Origin: Syngnathus acus
Taxonomy: Eukaryota > Chordata > Actinopteri > Syngnathiformes > Syngnathidae
Assembly (NCBI RefSeq): GCF_901709675.1
Contig: NC_051092.1
Coordinates: 1,120,491-1,184,490 of the forward strand
DNA: 64,000 nucleotides
Direction: 5' to 3'
Part shown: in pieces, positions 10,801-20,745 of the stretch
Numbering within the stretch: position 1 is the stretch's first letter
Layout: each line of letters starts with the position of its first letter
Notes under the pieces: model-generated
What the model was told of the DNA's origin: nothing
Databases searched by the model: none
Seen by the model: the letters and a program-made list of their open reading frames with translations, nothing else
Made by a program: the position numbers and the translations under genes

Positions 10801-13800
10801 ACAGAAAGAAAGAACCACTCACTGAAACACCACTTCTTTTATGCAAGCTAACGGCTAACTTTATTGCATGAAGGGATGAGCCGTTATGCAACGATGGGGA
10901 GATTATGCTTCTCTTTGGGTAATCTTGATTTTACAACACTTGTAGTAGTTTTAAAATAACGTGTATGCATATATACGCCTAAATATTGTTATCCAATATA
11001 TCTGCTGCAATTTCACATTGGATTGCTGGTTTGAAATTTACTTTTATTATTTTAATAAACATTTGTTAAAACTTGTCTGGTGTTGTCTCTTGTTTTTATA
11101 TTCGCCAATTAAAACATAAAAATCAGACATTTGGTTAACTGCTTTATATGACATGTGTTTTACGTTGTTGTATGAGTTGGTGTCCCCCAAAATAACAAAT
11201 GTCGGCATAACGGATTTTTTTTTTTTCAACCTTTTATTCAAACACAAACACATTCGGTATAATAACACCATCAACTACAATCCAACAAATACAAAATTAA
11301 AACATCAATGTCGGCATAATGTGTATCGGCTGGCATAGCAGCAACGCTGTCTGTCACTCACTCGTGAAACTTCGCGAACGAACCTGAAAATGGCGGTGTA
11401 CCTAATGGAGTGTCAGAATGACGTCACAGATCAAACAGCCAATCAGAAAGTGGGGGTGAGGGCGGGTGTGGCACTTTTCGCTTTCATTTAAGCTTTTTCC
11501 CTATTGAAGTGGCCTGTGATTAGGTACACCTCATGGACACTTCAATAGGTACACTACACGAGGTAAAAAAAAAAGAATAAATAATTAAGAACGTGTACCG
11601 AACGATTCGGTGAACGATTCTTTTGAACAAACTTTTTTGTAAAGATTCAGCTCTTTAAACTGGAATGCACATCAGTACAAAAGTATGCAGACGGCCATGG
11701 GCTGCCAGGTCGCAATAGTCGACTGGTTAGTGACATGGGCTCTAACTCGGTAAGAACTTGGTTCGATCCCAGATGTGCGCATGTACCTAAATGTGCTTTT
11801 AAACTTGGAACCTCGCTTTGTATGCATTTTTTACGCTTAGCTCCTGCAGAACGTGAAAATGAACAAAATCTTTTCACGCAGGTGTGTTTAACGAGGGTAA
11901 CTTGGAAAACATATTGGAACGCGGCCCCAAGGACTAGAGCTTGACACCGATGACCTTTGACCATGATATTTCCCTAATAAAGTGGCCTGTTATTAGGTAC
12001 ACTTGAAAATGGCAGTGTACCTAATGGAGTGTCCGTGTGGTTCCCTCGTTAACGCACCTGCGTGAAAAGTTTTAGCTCCTGTGGAACGTGAAAATGGCTA
12101 AAACTTTTCACGCAGCTGCGCTTAACGAGGGTCACTTGGAAAACATGTTGGAACGCGGCCCCGAGGACTAGAGCTTGACGCCTGTGACCTTTGACCATGA
12201 TATTTCCCTAATAAAGTGGCCTGTTATTAGGCACACTTGAAAATGGCGGTGTACCTAATGGAGTGTCCGTGTGATTCCCTCGTTAAGCGCACCTGCGTGA
12301 AAAGTTTTAGCTCCTGCAGAACGTGAAAGTGACCAAAAACTTTTCACGCAGCTGCGCTTAACGAGGGTCACTTGGAAAACATGTTGGAACGCGGCCCCGA
12401 GGACTAGAGCTTGACGCCTGTGACCTTTGACCATGATATTTCCCTAATAAAGTGGCCTGTTATTAGGTACACTTGAAAATGGCGGTGTACCTAATGGAGT
12501 GTCCGTGTGATTCCCTCGTTAAGCGCACCTGCGTGAAAAGTTTTAGCTCCTGCGGGACGTGAAAGGAGCTAAAACTTTTCACGCAGCTGCGCTTAACGAG
12601 GGTCACTTGGAAAACATGTTGGAACGCGGCCCCGAGGACTAGAGCTTGACGCCTGTGACCTTTGACCATGATATTTCCCTAATAAAGTGGCCTGTTATTA
12701 GGTACACTTGAAAATGGCAGTGTACCTAATGGAGTGTCCGTGTGATTCCCTCGTTAAGTGCACCTGCGTGAAAAGTTTTAGCTCCTGCGTAACGTGAAAG
12801 GAGCTAAAACTTTTCACGCAGCTGCGCTTAACGAGGGTCACTTGGAAAACATGTTGGAACGCGGCCCCGAGGACTAGAGCTTGACGCCTGTGACCTTTGA
12901 CCATGATATTTCCCTAATAAAGTGGCCTGTTATTAGGTACACTTGAAAATGGCAGTGTACCTAATGGAGTGTCCGTGTGATTCCCTCGTTAAGTGCACCT
13001 GCGTGAAAAGTTTTAGCTCCTGCGTAACGTGAAAGGAGCTAAAACTTTTCACGCAGCTGCGCTTAACGAGGGTCACTTGGAAAACATGTTGGAACGCGGC
13101 CCCGAGGACTAGAGCTTGACGCCTGTGACCTTTGACCATGATATTTCCCTAATAAAGTGGCCTGTTATTAGGTACACTTGAAAATGGCGGTGTACCTAAT
13201 GGAGTGTCAGAATGACGTCACAGATCAAACAGCCAATCAGAAAGTGGGGGTGAGGGCGGGTGTGGCACTTTCCAGATTTTTCCAAAATATTGTTTGGTCC
13301 CATTGGGATTTGAACCCAGGTCACTGGGGTGAGAGTCCAGAGCACTAACCACTTCACTATGGAACCCTGGCTGGTGTTGCATGGAAGGTACGTAGACTAT
13401 ATGGTTTAATGGAGCAGCTCCGCATAGACCAGAGACTTGTTGAACTCAAAGTCATCAGCATTAACTCTGCTACACTCGTGACATGGTTTGATTTTATTCC
13501 ATCAGTATGGTGAAGAATTGAACTGCAAACGCATCCAAAATGAAAAACCATGTCACGAGTGTAGCAGAGGTTAGGGTTGTGTTGCAAATTTTTCCATGAT
13601 ATAACATTTTTTTGGCGCCTCTGGGATTTGAACTCGAGTCACTGTGGTGAGAGTCCAGAGAACTAACCTCTACACTATGGAACCCTGGCTGGTATTGCAA
13701 TGAAGACACGTACACTATATGGTTTAATGGAGCAGCGCAAGCGTATAGACCAGAGACTTGTTGAACTCAAAGTCATCAGCATTAACTCTGCTACACTCGT

Positions 13801-14183
13801 GACATAGTTTTTCATTTTGGATGCGTTTGCAGTTCTATTCTTCACCATACTGATGGAATAAAATCGAGAGGTTATTTGAATTCTACGTCTGCATGTGCGC
13901 TATAGTATGGTCGTCATTATCATCTTTAATGTCTGCAGCCGCAAAGCATTAAATGTCGGTAATGACGCTGTAGGGCGACGTTGTAAATGTGTATCTTTTA
14001 TGCAGTTTTGACCTTTTTGTTAACATGCACATCACATTTGAGGTCATTATTTATTCCTGAATACTATAAATACTGTGTAAAAAAAAAAAAACTCCATGCG
14101 GACTCTTCTCTGTTAGAACTTGCTTACCTTAAACCATCCAAACATCGCATGACAGCTGATGCTGAGTTCCCATCAGGCAATGA

Positions 14184-14218
<35 letters not shown>

Positions 14219-14528
14219 GTGTTTGCTATTTTTTGCAGCCAGTCGGAAATGCAAACGAGACGTTTTGTTCAGCGTTTTTATTGAGAATTTGAACAGTTTT
14301 GGAATCAGGGACGTTCCAAGTCGCTATGACGAATCTGCAGTCGCGAAACACTAAACTGCGCAACTCGCCTTACAATAAGTCGTAACTCGAGACGGGGCGC
14401 AAGATAACATGGGAGCAACTTGACATGTAACACAGGTACAAGCTCACCTGAGCGTCAGTCAGTTCCACGCGGAGGTAGATTTCTTCGTGGCGTTGAGCCC
14501 AGTAAACAAGAGGTGTCAATGCCATCAT
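7889..14528 (-). CDS. hacd3: Very-long-chain (3R)-3-hydroxyacyl-CoA dehydratase 3, complete
   Basis: Third enzyme of the ER fatty-acid elongation cycle; it removes water from 3-hydroxyacyl-CoA. Exons in transcript order: 14528-14448, 9869-9827, 9714-9641, 9575-9411, 9223-9178, 9093-8983, 8902-8775, 8711-8599, 8357-8251, 8179-8048, 7962-7889. Phases are consistent and give 357 residues (human about 362). Residues 1 to about 105 form the CS/p23-like domain (TPLVYWAQRH near the start, LTKQERKPLFLAPDFDRW at its end). The membrane PTPLA domain follows, with the catalytic Tyr and Glu in YPLGALAE (Tyr282, Glu289). The C-terminus is lysine-rich. Two adjacent ATGs start the frame. The 46-base exon 9223-9178 ends at a GC donor (AAAAAG|GCAAGT) and is the least certain exon, though it restores phase. 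Intron 1 (4578 bases) is almost entirely a mobile element. Confidence 0.94.
9966..10174 (+). repeat. Left terminal inverted repeat of the intronic element
   Basis: About 209 bases, inverted match to 14217-14432. The arms differ by a few substitutions and one short indel around base 33 of the repeat, so the copy is not brand new. Confidence 0.85.
10207..10289 (-). tRNA. Degenerate class II tRNA-like sequence (pseudogene)
   Basis: Read on the minus strand it has an A-box-like TAGCACAGTCGTTAAGGC, a B box GGGTTCAAATCC inside a perfect 5-bp T stem, and a long variable region as in leucine or serine tRNAs. The acceptor stem pairs at five of seven positions and the anticodon arm is irregular, so it is probably not a working tRNA. 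It sits just inside the left inverted repeat. Confidence 0.45.
10375..10740. repeat. Block of short palindromes built on a GAACGA/TCGTTC motif
   Basis: Repeated GAACGAATCA-type words occur in both orientations, including a hairpin at about 10424-10452 (AACGAATCACTT, 3-base loop, complement). The middle carries a segment resembling an older teleost DNA-transposon end. Related GAACGATTC words recur at 11595-11625, suggesting that this and 11590 bracket a nested insertion. Confidence 0.45.
11385..11477 (+). repeat. 93-bp direct repeat, left copy (flank of tandem array)
   Basis: Matches 13179-13271 base for base as far as I can read. It contains TGACGTCA and a CCAAT box. The pair brackets the tandem array, so the array probably grew by unequal exchange between related copies. 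Confidence 0.75.
11705..11782 (+). tRNA. Degenerate tRNA-like sequence
   Basis: An A-box-like ATAGTCGACTGGTTAGTGAC is followed 30 bases on by a B box GGTTCGATCCC. The acceptor stem pairs poorly (about four of seven). It may be a tRNA pseudogene or a SINE head; it lies in a diverged proto-unit upstream of the array. Confidence 0.3.
12001..13271 (+). repeat. Tandem array of 235-bp units, five full copies plus partial
   Basis: Unit starts (ACTTGAAAATGGC) fall at 12001, 12235, 12471, 12706, 12941 and 13176, i.e. periods of 234, 236, 235, 235 and 235. Each unit contains a long inverted repeat with arms of about 38 bases (CCCTCGTTAAG ... CTTAACGAGGG) around a 12-17-base loop, then a conserved 100-base tail ending in an AATAAAGTGGCCTG string. 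A diverged single unit with only the right half of the hairpin lies at about 11800-12000. The open frames seen on the minus strand are copies of one another and follow the repeat. Confidence 0.9.
13179..13271 (+). repeat. 93-bp direct repeat, right copy (flank of tandem array)
   Basis: Second copy of 11385-11477. Confidence 0.75.
13296..13366 (-). tRNA. tRNA-like gene: glutamine-type body with CTC anticodon loop
   Basis: The 71-base minus-strand sequence pairs at all seven acceptor positions (GGTTCCA with TGGGACC, one G-U) and has a B box GGGTTCAAATCC. Its 5' half closely follows vertebrate tRNA-Gln, but the anticodon loop reads CTCTCAC, the loop of tRNA-Glu(CTC). One mismatch sits at the base of the anticodon stem and the D stem is weak. 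It could be a fossil or a transcribed chimera; no CCA is encoded. Confidence 0.5.
13465..13569. repeat. Hairpin: 25-bp perfect inverted repeat around a 55-base spacer
   Basis: Arms 13465-13489 and 13545-13569 are exact reverse complements (CTCTGCTACACTCGTGACAT...). The spacer is the reverse complement of the sequence following the same arm at about 13811-13863, so the spacer orientation differs between the two copies. Confidence 0.75.
13614..13684 (-). tRNA. Second copy of the glutamine-body/CTC tRNA-like sequence, more degraded
   Basis: Same 71-base length and same CTCTCAC anticodon loop as 13296-13366, but the acceptor stem has two mismatches and a wobble. It belongs to a larger duplicated segment (about 13300-13490 and 13615-13810 share the tRNA-like part plus about 120 flanking bases). 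Confidence 0.4.
14217..14432 (-). repeat. Right terminal inverted repeat of the intronic element
   Basis: Inverted partner of 9966-10174. The inner edge abuts an A/T run and a (TA)n microsatellite at 14182-14206. Confidence 0.85.
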
Positions 14529-14851
14529 TGTTTAGTATCAATCAATTTATTTATTTATTTAAATCAAACAAAACGGTGTCTCCGTCTCTCATGCTAGCCG
14601 TAGAGCGAGCAGCCAGAACATTCCACAAACGGGCGCGATCTCGCGCTGTCATCGAAGCGACCAACGGGAGCGTGACGGAGTGACGTTGCATTGTTCTCCA
14701 CTGTGATTGGCTGGCTCGTTATCCTCTAGTCCGATTGGCCACTGGGGTTTATTTGCGGAAGTAGAAACGGTGGGAAAGAATCAAACGTAACAACCGTTTG
14801 GAAAAGCGAAAACAGGGAGAGGAAGAATTTGTCCTGCGGCAATATGTCAAA
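14529..14851. promoter_or_regulatory. Shared bidirectional promoter of hacd3 and ppcdc
   Basis: The two ATGs are 323 bases apart on opposite strands. Two inverted CCAAT boxes (ATTGG at 14706-14710 and 14734-14738, 28 bases apart) and a CpG-containing segment at 14630-14690 lie between them, and no TATA box is obvious. Paired NF-Y-type boxes are common in such housekeeping promoters. Confidence 0.65.
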
Positions 14852-16915
14852 ATGCAGACGGATCAAGATGATTCTCGTCCTCCGAGCGACTTGGTGAAAA
14901 CCTCCGGGGCTTTTTGTGTGCTTGTGGGAGTGACTGGGAGCGTAGCTGCTCTCAAACTTCCTGTTTTGGTCTCTGAGCTTCTCCATCTCCCTGGGGTGAG
15001 CTTTTAAGTTGGAAAGAAAGGAAAGGTCTTTGTGTCCGTTTAATAGGCCCGATCTTTGTTGGTGGCTTGCCTTTTCCCAAACCACAGCTTGAACGGTGTT
15101 GTGATTTCTTCGAATTTTAGATACAGTATTTAGTTCTTCAGTTCAGGGCTAATCGGGTCTAATAAACATCAACCAAAGTCACACGTCTGCCACTGATAAC
15201 CTACACACACAAACATCAATTAAACTCCCCTGTTTGCTTTACTGGCTCTTGTGTTTTCTATTGAGAACAAAGTCGGAGGCCAATATCGGAGTTTTCTTTT
15301 CTTTTTTAGGTGGATGTAAGAGTGGTCACAACTGAGCATGCCCAGCACTTTTATAACCCCGAAGAGGTGTCAGTCAAAGTTTACTGTGACAAAGATGAAT
15401 GGGAGGTAGGTTTTTCGTTGTACGCAATCGTGGAATCGGAACCCTTTGTTTCTATCTGTGCTTGTGTGGGTTCCTCACCAAGTACCTCAGCTCCCTCCCA
15501 CACCTGAACAGGAGGGGGCGCAATTTTTATATCCACTGTAGGTTCACTGCTGTACATAAACCCAATTGATTGTGTTTTTGTTCCAGATGTGGAGTCAGAG
15601 ATCTGACCCAGTGCTTCACATTGAGCTCAGACGCTGGGCAGACCTTCTCGTCATCGCCCCCTTAGACGCAAACACGCTCGGGAAGATCGCGAGTGGCATT
15701 TGTGACAACCTCCTGGTGAGAACACAAAATGTTGGAATCTTTATTATTAATTTGATATGACTCTGCGTTTATCATTGGCAGACGTGCGTGGTGAGAGCCT
15801 GGGATAGCAGTCGCCCTCTCCTCTTCTGCCCTGCGATGAACACTGCGATGTGGCAGCATCCCATCACAGCCCAGCAAGTCGACAGGCTGAAAGAATTTGG
15901 CTATGTGGAAATCCCTTGCATTGCAAAGAAGCTGGTGTGTGGAGACAAAGGTGTGTGTGTGTGTGTACGAGCAGACAACACTAAATCAAATATGAGAGGG
16001 GACATATGTGACATAAAAGTGCAGTATTGTATCTGCGTTTGGCGGGACAGGTGAAGGGTTCAAATGCAGGGTTGGATGGAAAGTGGCAGGTGACATCTTG
16101 AAAAATGTGTTACTTGACACTTGGGGTCAAAAGGTGCTGTATTTCTGGATGCATTTGCTGCTGACGTTTGGTGGTTAGATTAGGTTGAAGCAATCAGCTG
16201 AAGAAAAACAAGGATTTTATGACGTCACCTGTGTTTTGGTCGGTGCGGTGACATGTCCAGAATGAAAATTGATGAAGCGTCCACGTCCGCCTAAAGGAAG
16301 AAAAAGCAGATTAAGCAAGCAGGCCGCCCTGAAAGAGAAGTCTGACCGTTTTTACGACCGCACCTGTTTTGGATTGGAGGGCAGACGCAGTTGGATTTTT
16401 TGTGAGAAAGCATCAGCGAGCCCCTATTCATTGTATTTGGAATAAAATGGAAACACATTTCAAATGTGTGCTCCTAAATTTTTAATTAGGGGGCCACTGC
16501 GGTCTTAGCACAAAACATTAGGCTGGAACCCTGTTTGAGAATAAATACTACGAAATACTTATACAGCCGGTGGATGACGACCACAACAGTCGAGTTGCAA
16601 TTAATTCTTGAGAACAAGATGACCCGGATAAATTGAAAGTATTCACAGGCATCCTTTGAAGCATTCAGGAATATTCATGACTTCAAATAATCTTCCAAAA
16701 AGTAACAAATGCAAAGAGACGCAAATGCGCTCACGGCTGACAGGCAAAGTTAAATCGTAAAAAGATGAATAATGATGAGAGCACGTTGTGTCTCGGTGTT
16801 CTTTATAATTGTCAAATTTATTGCAGGCAAAGGCGCCATGGCGGAGGTGTCGACCATCATCAGCGTTATCAAGCAGTACATTCAGCCGACCAGTGAGCCA
16901 TCTCCCCAAACATGA
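14852..16915 (+). CDS. ppcdc: Phosphopantothenoylcysteine decarboxylase, complete
   Basis: FMN-dependent enzyme of coenzyme A synthesis; it decarboxylates 4'-phospho-N-pantothenoylcysteine to 4'-phosphopantetheine in the cytosol. Five coding exons: 14852-14995, 15310-15405, 15587-15715, 15782-15950, 16827-16915, all phases consistent, 208 residues (human about 204). Visible family signatures are GVTGSVAALK near the N-terminus (flavin-binding loop), TEHAQHFY, the segment LVIAPLDANTLGKIASGICD, and the substrate-binding FCPAMNTAMW. The start is the ATG just before QTDQDD; the frame is open upstream but has no earlier ATG in good position. Intron 4 (876 bases) has nothing recognisable. Confidence 0.96.
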
Positions 16916-17465
16916 GCAGTGGGCAACACTTTTATCTTGGACTGACCTTGTGTCATTTCACCCAAAAATGTGAGCCACGTGCTAACCAAGCCAATATTCT
17001 TTGCTACAAAGGTGGTCTGTCGCTGCTATCAGTCAGGCCGTAACTCGCCTCCCTGAACAACCTCAACGGGAAGGGAGCACAGCGTGTACCGAGGGTTTGC
17101 AGGCCCACCGGGTCAAACGGATCACAACAATTGAAACGAGTTCAATAATAAAACTTTGGCTGCCTGTCACGCAAGCTTGGAAACTTTGAAGTGTCTCTAG
17201 GAATGGATACATACGTAGTTGGGCTTCCACACCAACATTCAGGCTCGATGCTTGAACTCATCAAACCTACTTGGACAAGAGGCGAAACGGTGATCCCATG
17301 CCCCGAGAAATGTTCAAATCATTCTTATGAGGGAAGGGCGCCGCACTGCTGGCGACAATTGCTCAACCGGTTTGGCTGCCGAACAGCTTTGTCATGAATC
17401 TTGTTCATTTCAAAATGCCTTTGTGCCATGAAACCATGAAAATAAACATTTTCAACTTTGACAGC
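16916..17465 (+). other. 3' untranslated region of ppcdc
   Basis: Possible polyadenylation signals are an AATAAA near 17146 and a well-placed one at 17441-17446 followed by a T-rich tract. I see no separate gene. Confidence 0.6.
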
Positions 17466-18180
17466 ATTTTTAGTTTTTCTTAACGGACTTGACCCACACA
17501 ACTTATAGCTGCATCAGGTTGATGTTTTCCATCGGTAGGTCACGTTACGTGATAAACCTGTTTAGCAACACTTGGATCCCTCACGATAACTCAGCCAATC
17601 TATGTTCTGGGTAATTAAAATGTTTGTCATTGATTGTTTATGCATTGCATGCCGCAAAATAAATGTTCTTACTGTCAGACACAGAACATTCTTTCATTTG
17701 CGTGGCACAGAAAACGTTTGCTTGGCACAGATAGCATTCTGATACTCAAATAATGACAACAGGGTTATTGTTTCACTCACTGCATATCTGGAGTTTGATC
17801 ACTAACGCCTGCAGTTGTAGGCATTGCATATCATTTCAATGAATTAATTGACTAAGCTCTTGACTTAAGACATTTTGTTTGGTGCGAGTAAAACGATTAT
17901 TTCCTGGGGTTTGTTTGTGGAAGTAAAAACATGCTGATAAAAAGAAAATTGCTCACACTGCCATTAAATGACTCAAATAACAACTTAAATGTGGTAGAAA
18001 AACAGATATTACTTTTCAATTAAAAAAAAAAAAAAGTACAATTGGCCTGGATGGAAATGACGGTGCTTGAAAAAGATAATGCAAGCAAATAATTTGACTC
18101 ATAACTACACCCAGGCGTGTCCACTAATGAGCAATTATCTTCAAAGTGAGTCTACCTCATGAAAAGGTGACAAGTCTTTA

Positions 18181-18536
18181 AGGCGGCGGCTCTGGTTAGC
18201 ACGTCCGCCTCACAGTTAGGAGGGTGCGGGTTCGATTCCACCTCCAACCCTCCCTGTGTGGAGTTTGCATGTTCTCCCCGTGCCCGTGTGGGTTATCTCC
18301 GGGCACTCCGGTGTCCTCCCACATCCCAAAAACATGCATGACAGGCCGATTGAGCACTCTGAATTGCCCCTAGGTGCGAGTGCGGATGGTTGTTGGTCTC
18401 TGTGTGCCCTGCGATTGGCTGGCAACCGGTTCAGGGTGTCCCCAGCCTACTGCCCGATGACCGCTGGGATAGGCTCCAGCACGCCCGCGACCCCCGTGGG
18501 GACAAAGCGGTACAGAAAATGGATGATTGATTGATT
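18181..18536 (+). mobile_element. tRNA-derived SINE of the common teleost type
   Basis: The head has an A box (GGTTAGCACGTCCGCCTC) and a B box (GGGTTCGATTCC). The body contains the widely shared teleost strings GTTTGCATGTTCTCCCCGTG and CTCCCACATCCCAAAAACAT. The 3' end is a short GATTGATTGA repeat, typical of LINE-dependent SINE tails. The V-SINE-like family name is inference. Confidence 0.8.
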
Positions 18537-18850
18537 GAACCAGAGGAAGTGATTATAACAAAAAATACAAATACAATTCAGACAAGCATTGAAGTGGGGC
18601 CGTTTGGTTTTGGGGCTACAATGAAATCTCAAGCCATCAGGGGGATTCCAGAGAGAAATATGTCAGAAAGTTTGGTCACAGGTCATGACCCAAAAAGACG
18701 CCCCCCCCCTCCAGAGGAAACTCATTTCGACCGCTTACATCCGTGATTTTACTCTTTTCGGTCACGACCCGATTTAATCATCACAGAAGACTTTGTGACA
18801 TCTTTTCTTACATTTGCTTTGCCGTCCATGTCAATATTTGTGCACGATCG

Positions 18851-18852
<2 letters not shown>

Positions 18853-18898
<46 letters not shown>
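18853..18898 (+). repeat. (GT)n microsatellite
   Basis: About 23 uninterrupted GT units. The open frames across it on both strands are repeat artefacts. Confidence 0.95.
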
Positions 18899-18899
<1 letters not shown>

Positions 18900-19129
18900 T
18901 GTTGTCTGATGCAACTGCAGCACACGATGGGCTCATATATTCTTGAGGGATTACGTGGCATGGTTTCATCAGGCGTGATATCCTGAGAGAGCACCTGTAG
19001 TGCGTCACACAAGGTTCTTGCTACAAACAGTTGAAAGAGCTGCTCTCGATCAGATTCCCTTTGTAGTTCATTTTTGGAAAACTCGAAAAGGGGGCCACAG
19101 AGGCAAATGGGCGTTAATCACGACTTGGT

Positions 19130-19480
19130 ATTTGTCCCCTAACTAAATAACCGGTTGCGCCACAATGTTGCTAGAATGTTGCAGAACCTCATCTTGAGGT
19201 CACAAAAGAATGGCTGAGCATTCTTTCTCCGGATTTTCTGGTAAAGCGCAGAATTTATGGTTCCATCAATCGTCCAGGTCCCTAAGTGGCAAAGCAGCCC
19301 CAGATCATCACACTACCAACATAGTGTTGGGCTATTTTGTTCTTCTGAAACATTGTTCTGGCTTGCTTTATAGTCTTTGATTTGTTTGATTTCTTTTCAA
19401 AATTAAATTGCGAAAACTCAGAAGATGGAAAATACTTTTTCACTGCACAGTACATTGATTTCCCGGAGGGTCTTGTGAAG
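19130..19480 (-). pseudogene. Tc1/mariner-type transposase fossil, internal fragment
   Basis: On the minus strand the reading VGSVMIWGCFA is followed, after a stop and a frame change, by DGTINSALYQKI. These are hallmark strings from the catalytic half of fish Tc1-like transposases. Stops and frameshifts are present, and both ends and the terminal repeats are missing. Confidence 0.7.
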
Positions 19481-20604
19481 ACAAGTTGTGGACATGCAGT
19501 ACTTTGGATCATTTTCAATTCAAACCAACATCAAATAACGTCCTCTTTTCATTGAATGATTCACTCCCATTGATGGTAAATGGGGTGAATGGTTTTTCAG
19601 GTGATTTAATCCTTTTCAAAAAGATCTTTGTCCCCAGTCATCAAGCTGCAGGGCTCAAATTGTCAGCTCCGTGATGCCTTGCGTTGCTCGGCCACGAGCT
19701 CCGTTGCCATCGTAACGGGAAGTGTGAAGCCGCTCTGATGGGAAAAGCCCACCGTCTCTTTCATTTGAAGCAAGCCAGACTTCACCTGTGAGGGCGCAAG
19801 GACCGATGGGAGCCGGGGACGAGTCTAGACCCAACTGTGGCAGTCCTTTGGGGGAGCATCAATGAAAATCCAACTCACAGATGAGAAGGTGAGCTGGGAT
19901 GATGCAAGTGCAGCCTTGTGTGAAGTCATTCTGGACTGACTTTGGCCTTTTAGAAAAGCAAAGGAAATGAGCTTTCTACTCTCGAGGGATGGTTTCTTCT
20001 ATAAGGAGCTCACGTTCCAACGTGGTGCAATTCTTTGTGACATCTCAAAAGAGGTTTGTTGTGCTATGATATATTTCATCATTTATTTGGTCATAACGTT
20101 GAAAGAAAAACCGCAAAGGATTTTTCTCTATGTTTATGACAGCGGTTACAGTTTGAGATGGGTTTTTTTTTCCTTTCTTTCTGGAAGGGTGTCGTGAATA
20201 AGGACATCAAAGCGGAACATAGCAATCTCTGAAAGACATCTAACAAATTCTTTTGAGACGATGCCATGGCATCATTTCTGTGTCATTGCTTTCTTTCGTT
20301 TGCCCCCGGCTTTGATCACCAGTCTCGAAGTTAGTTCTAGACCGTCCGCAAGCTTCAGTTTGTTCCCGTAGTAAGATTGGCTAACGTTTCTCAACACTAT
20401 AGCCATAAAAACAACAAGTTTACAGCCTGGTGAGTACGACTGAATTTGGATATTTTCATTATGGTGGGAGCCAAGTATGTTTTTGGAGGTGGCATTCAAT
20501 GTTTGAAAACCACTGTGACCACAGCTGAATATCTGAAATATTCGTTTAGATCAGGCAAACCTGAAATAAGGGCAAACCATTGTTTCATTTTGCGAACCCA
20601 GCAG

Positions 20605-20745
20605 TCTTTTGGCCGATAGGCGGGGTACACCCTGAACCGGTCACCAGCCACGCAGGCACGGGGAGAACATGCAAACTTCTCACAGCCGGAATCAAACCTC
20701 CGAACTGTGAGGCAGACATGATAACCGGTGTAACCAAGGGTAAAC
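20605..20745 (-). mobile_element. Internally deleted SINE fragment
   Basis: In reverse orientation it carries the same A/B-box head, the GTTTGCATGTTCTCCCCGTG string and the ACCGGTTCAGGGTGT string as the SINE at 18181, with the central part missing. Confidence 0.65.

Larger units (their letters stand above)
9966..14432. mobile_element. 4.47-kb non-autonomous inverted-repeat DNA transposon filling hacd3 intron 1
   Basis: The arms 9966-10174 and 14217-14432 are near-identical in inverted orientation over about 210 bases. Both outer ends read TGTTACATGTCAAGTTGCTC. Outside them the 4-base string CAGG occurs on both sides (9962-9965 and 14433-14436), a plausible target-site duplication. Inside there is no transposase frame, but there are tRNA-like sequences, a 235-base tandem array, a hairpin-rich stretch (10375-10740) and a flipped segment. 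The TGTTA end plus a 4-base duplication resembles Ginger-type DNA transposons; that assignment is inference. The left edge lies 97 bases from exon 2 and the right edge begins 16 bases into the intron from the exon 1 donor. Confidence 0.8.

Noticed and set aside
12463-13139. Three near-identical 68-residue minus-strand frames
   Set aside because: They are one frame repeated by the 235-base units, with no start context or family resemblance.
18743-19012. Open frames on both strands across the GT microsatellite
   Set aside because: Val-Cys or Thr-His dipeptide runs are simply the repeat translated.
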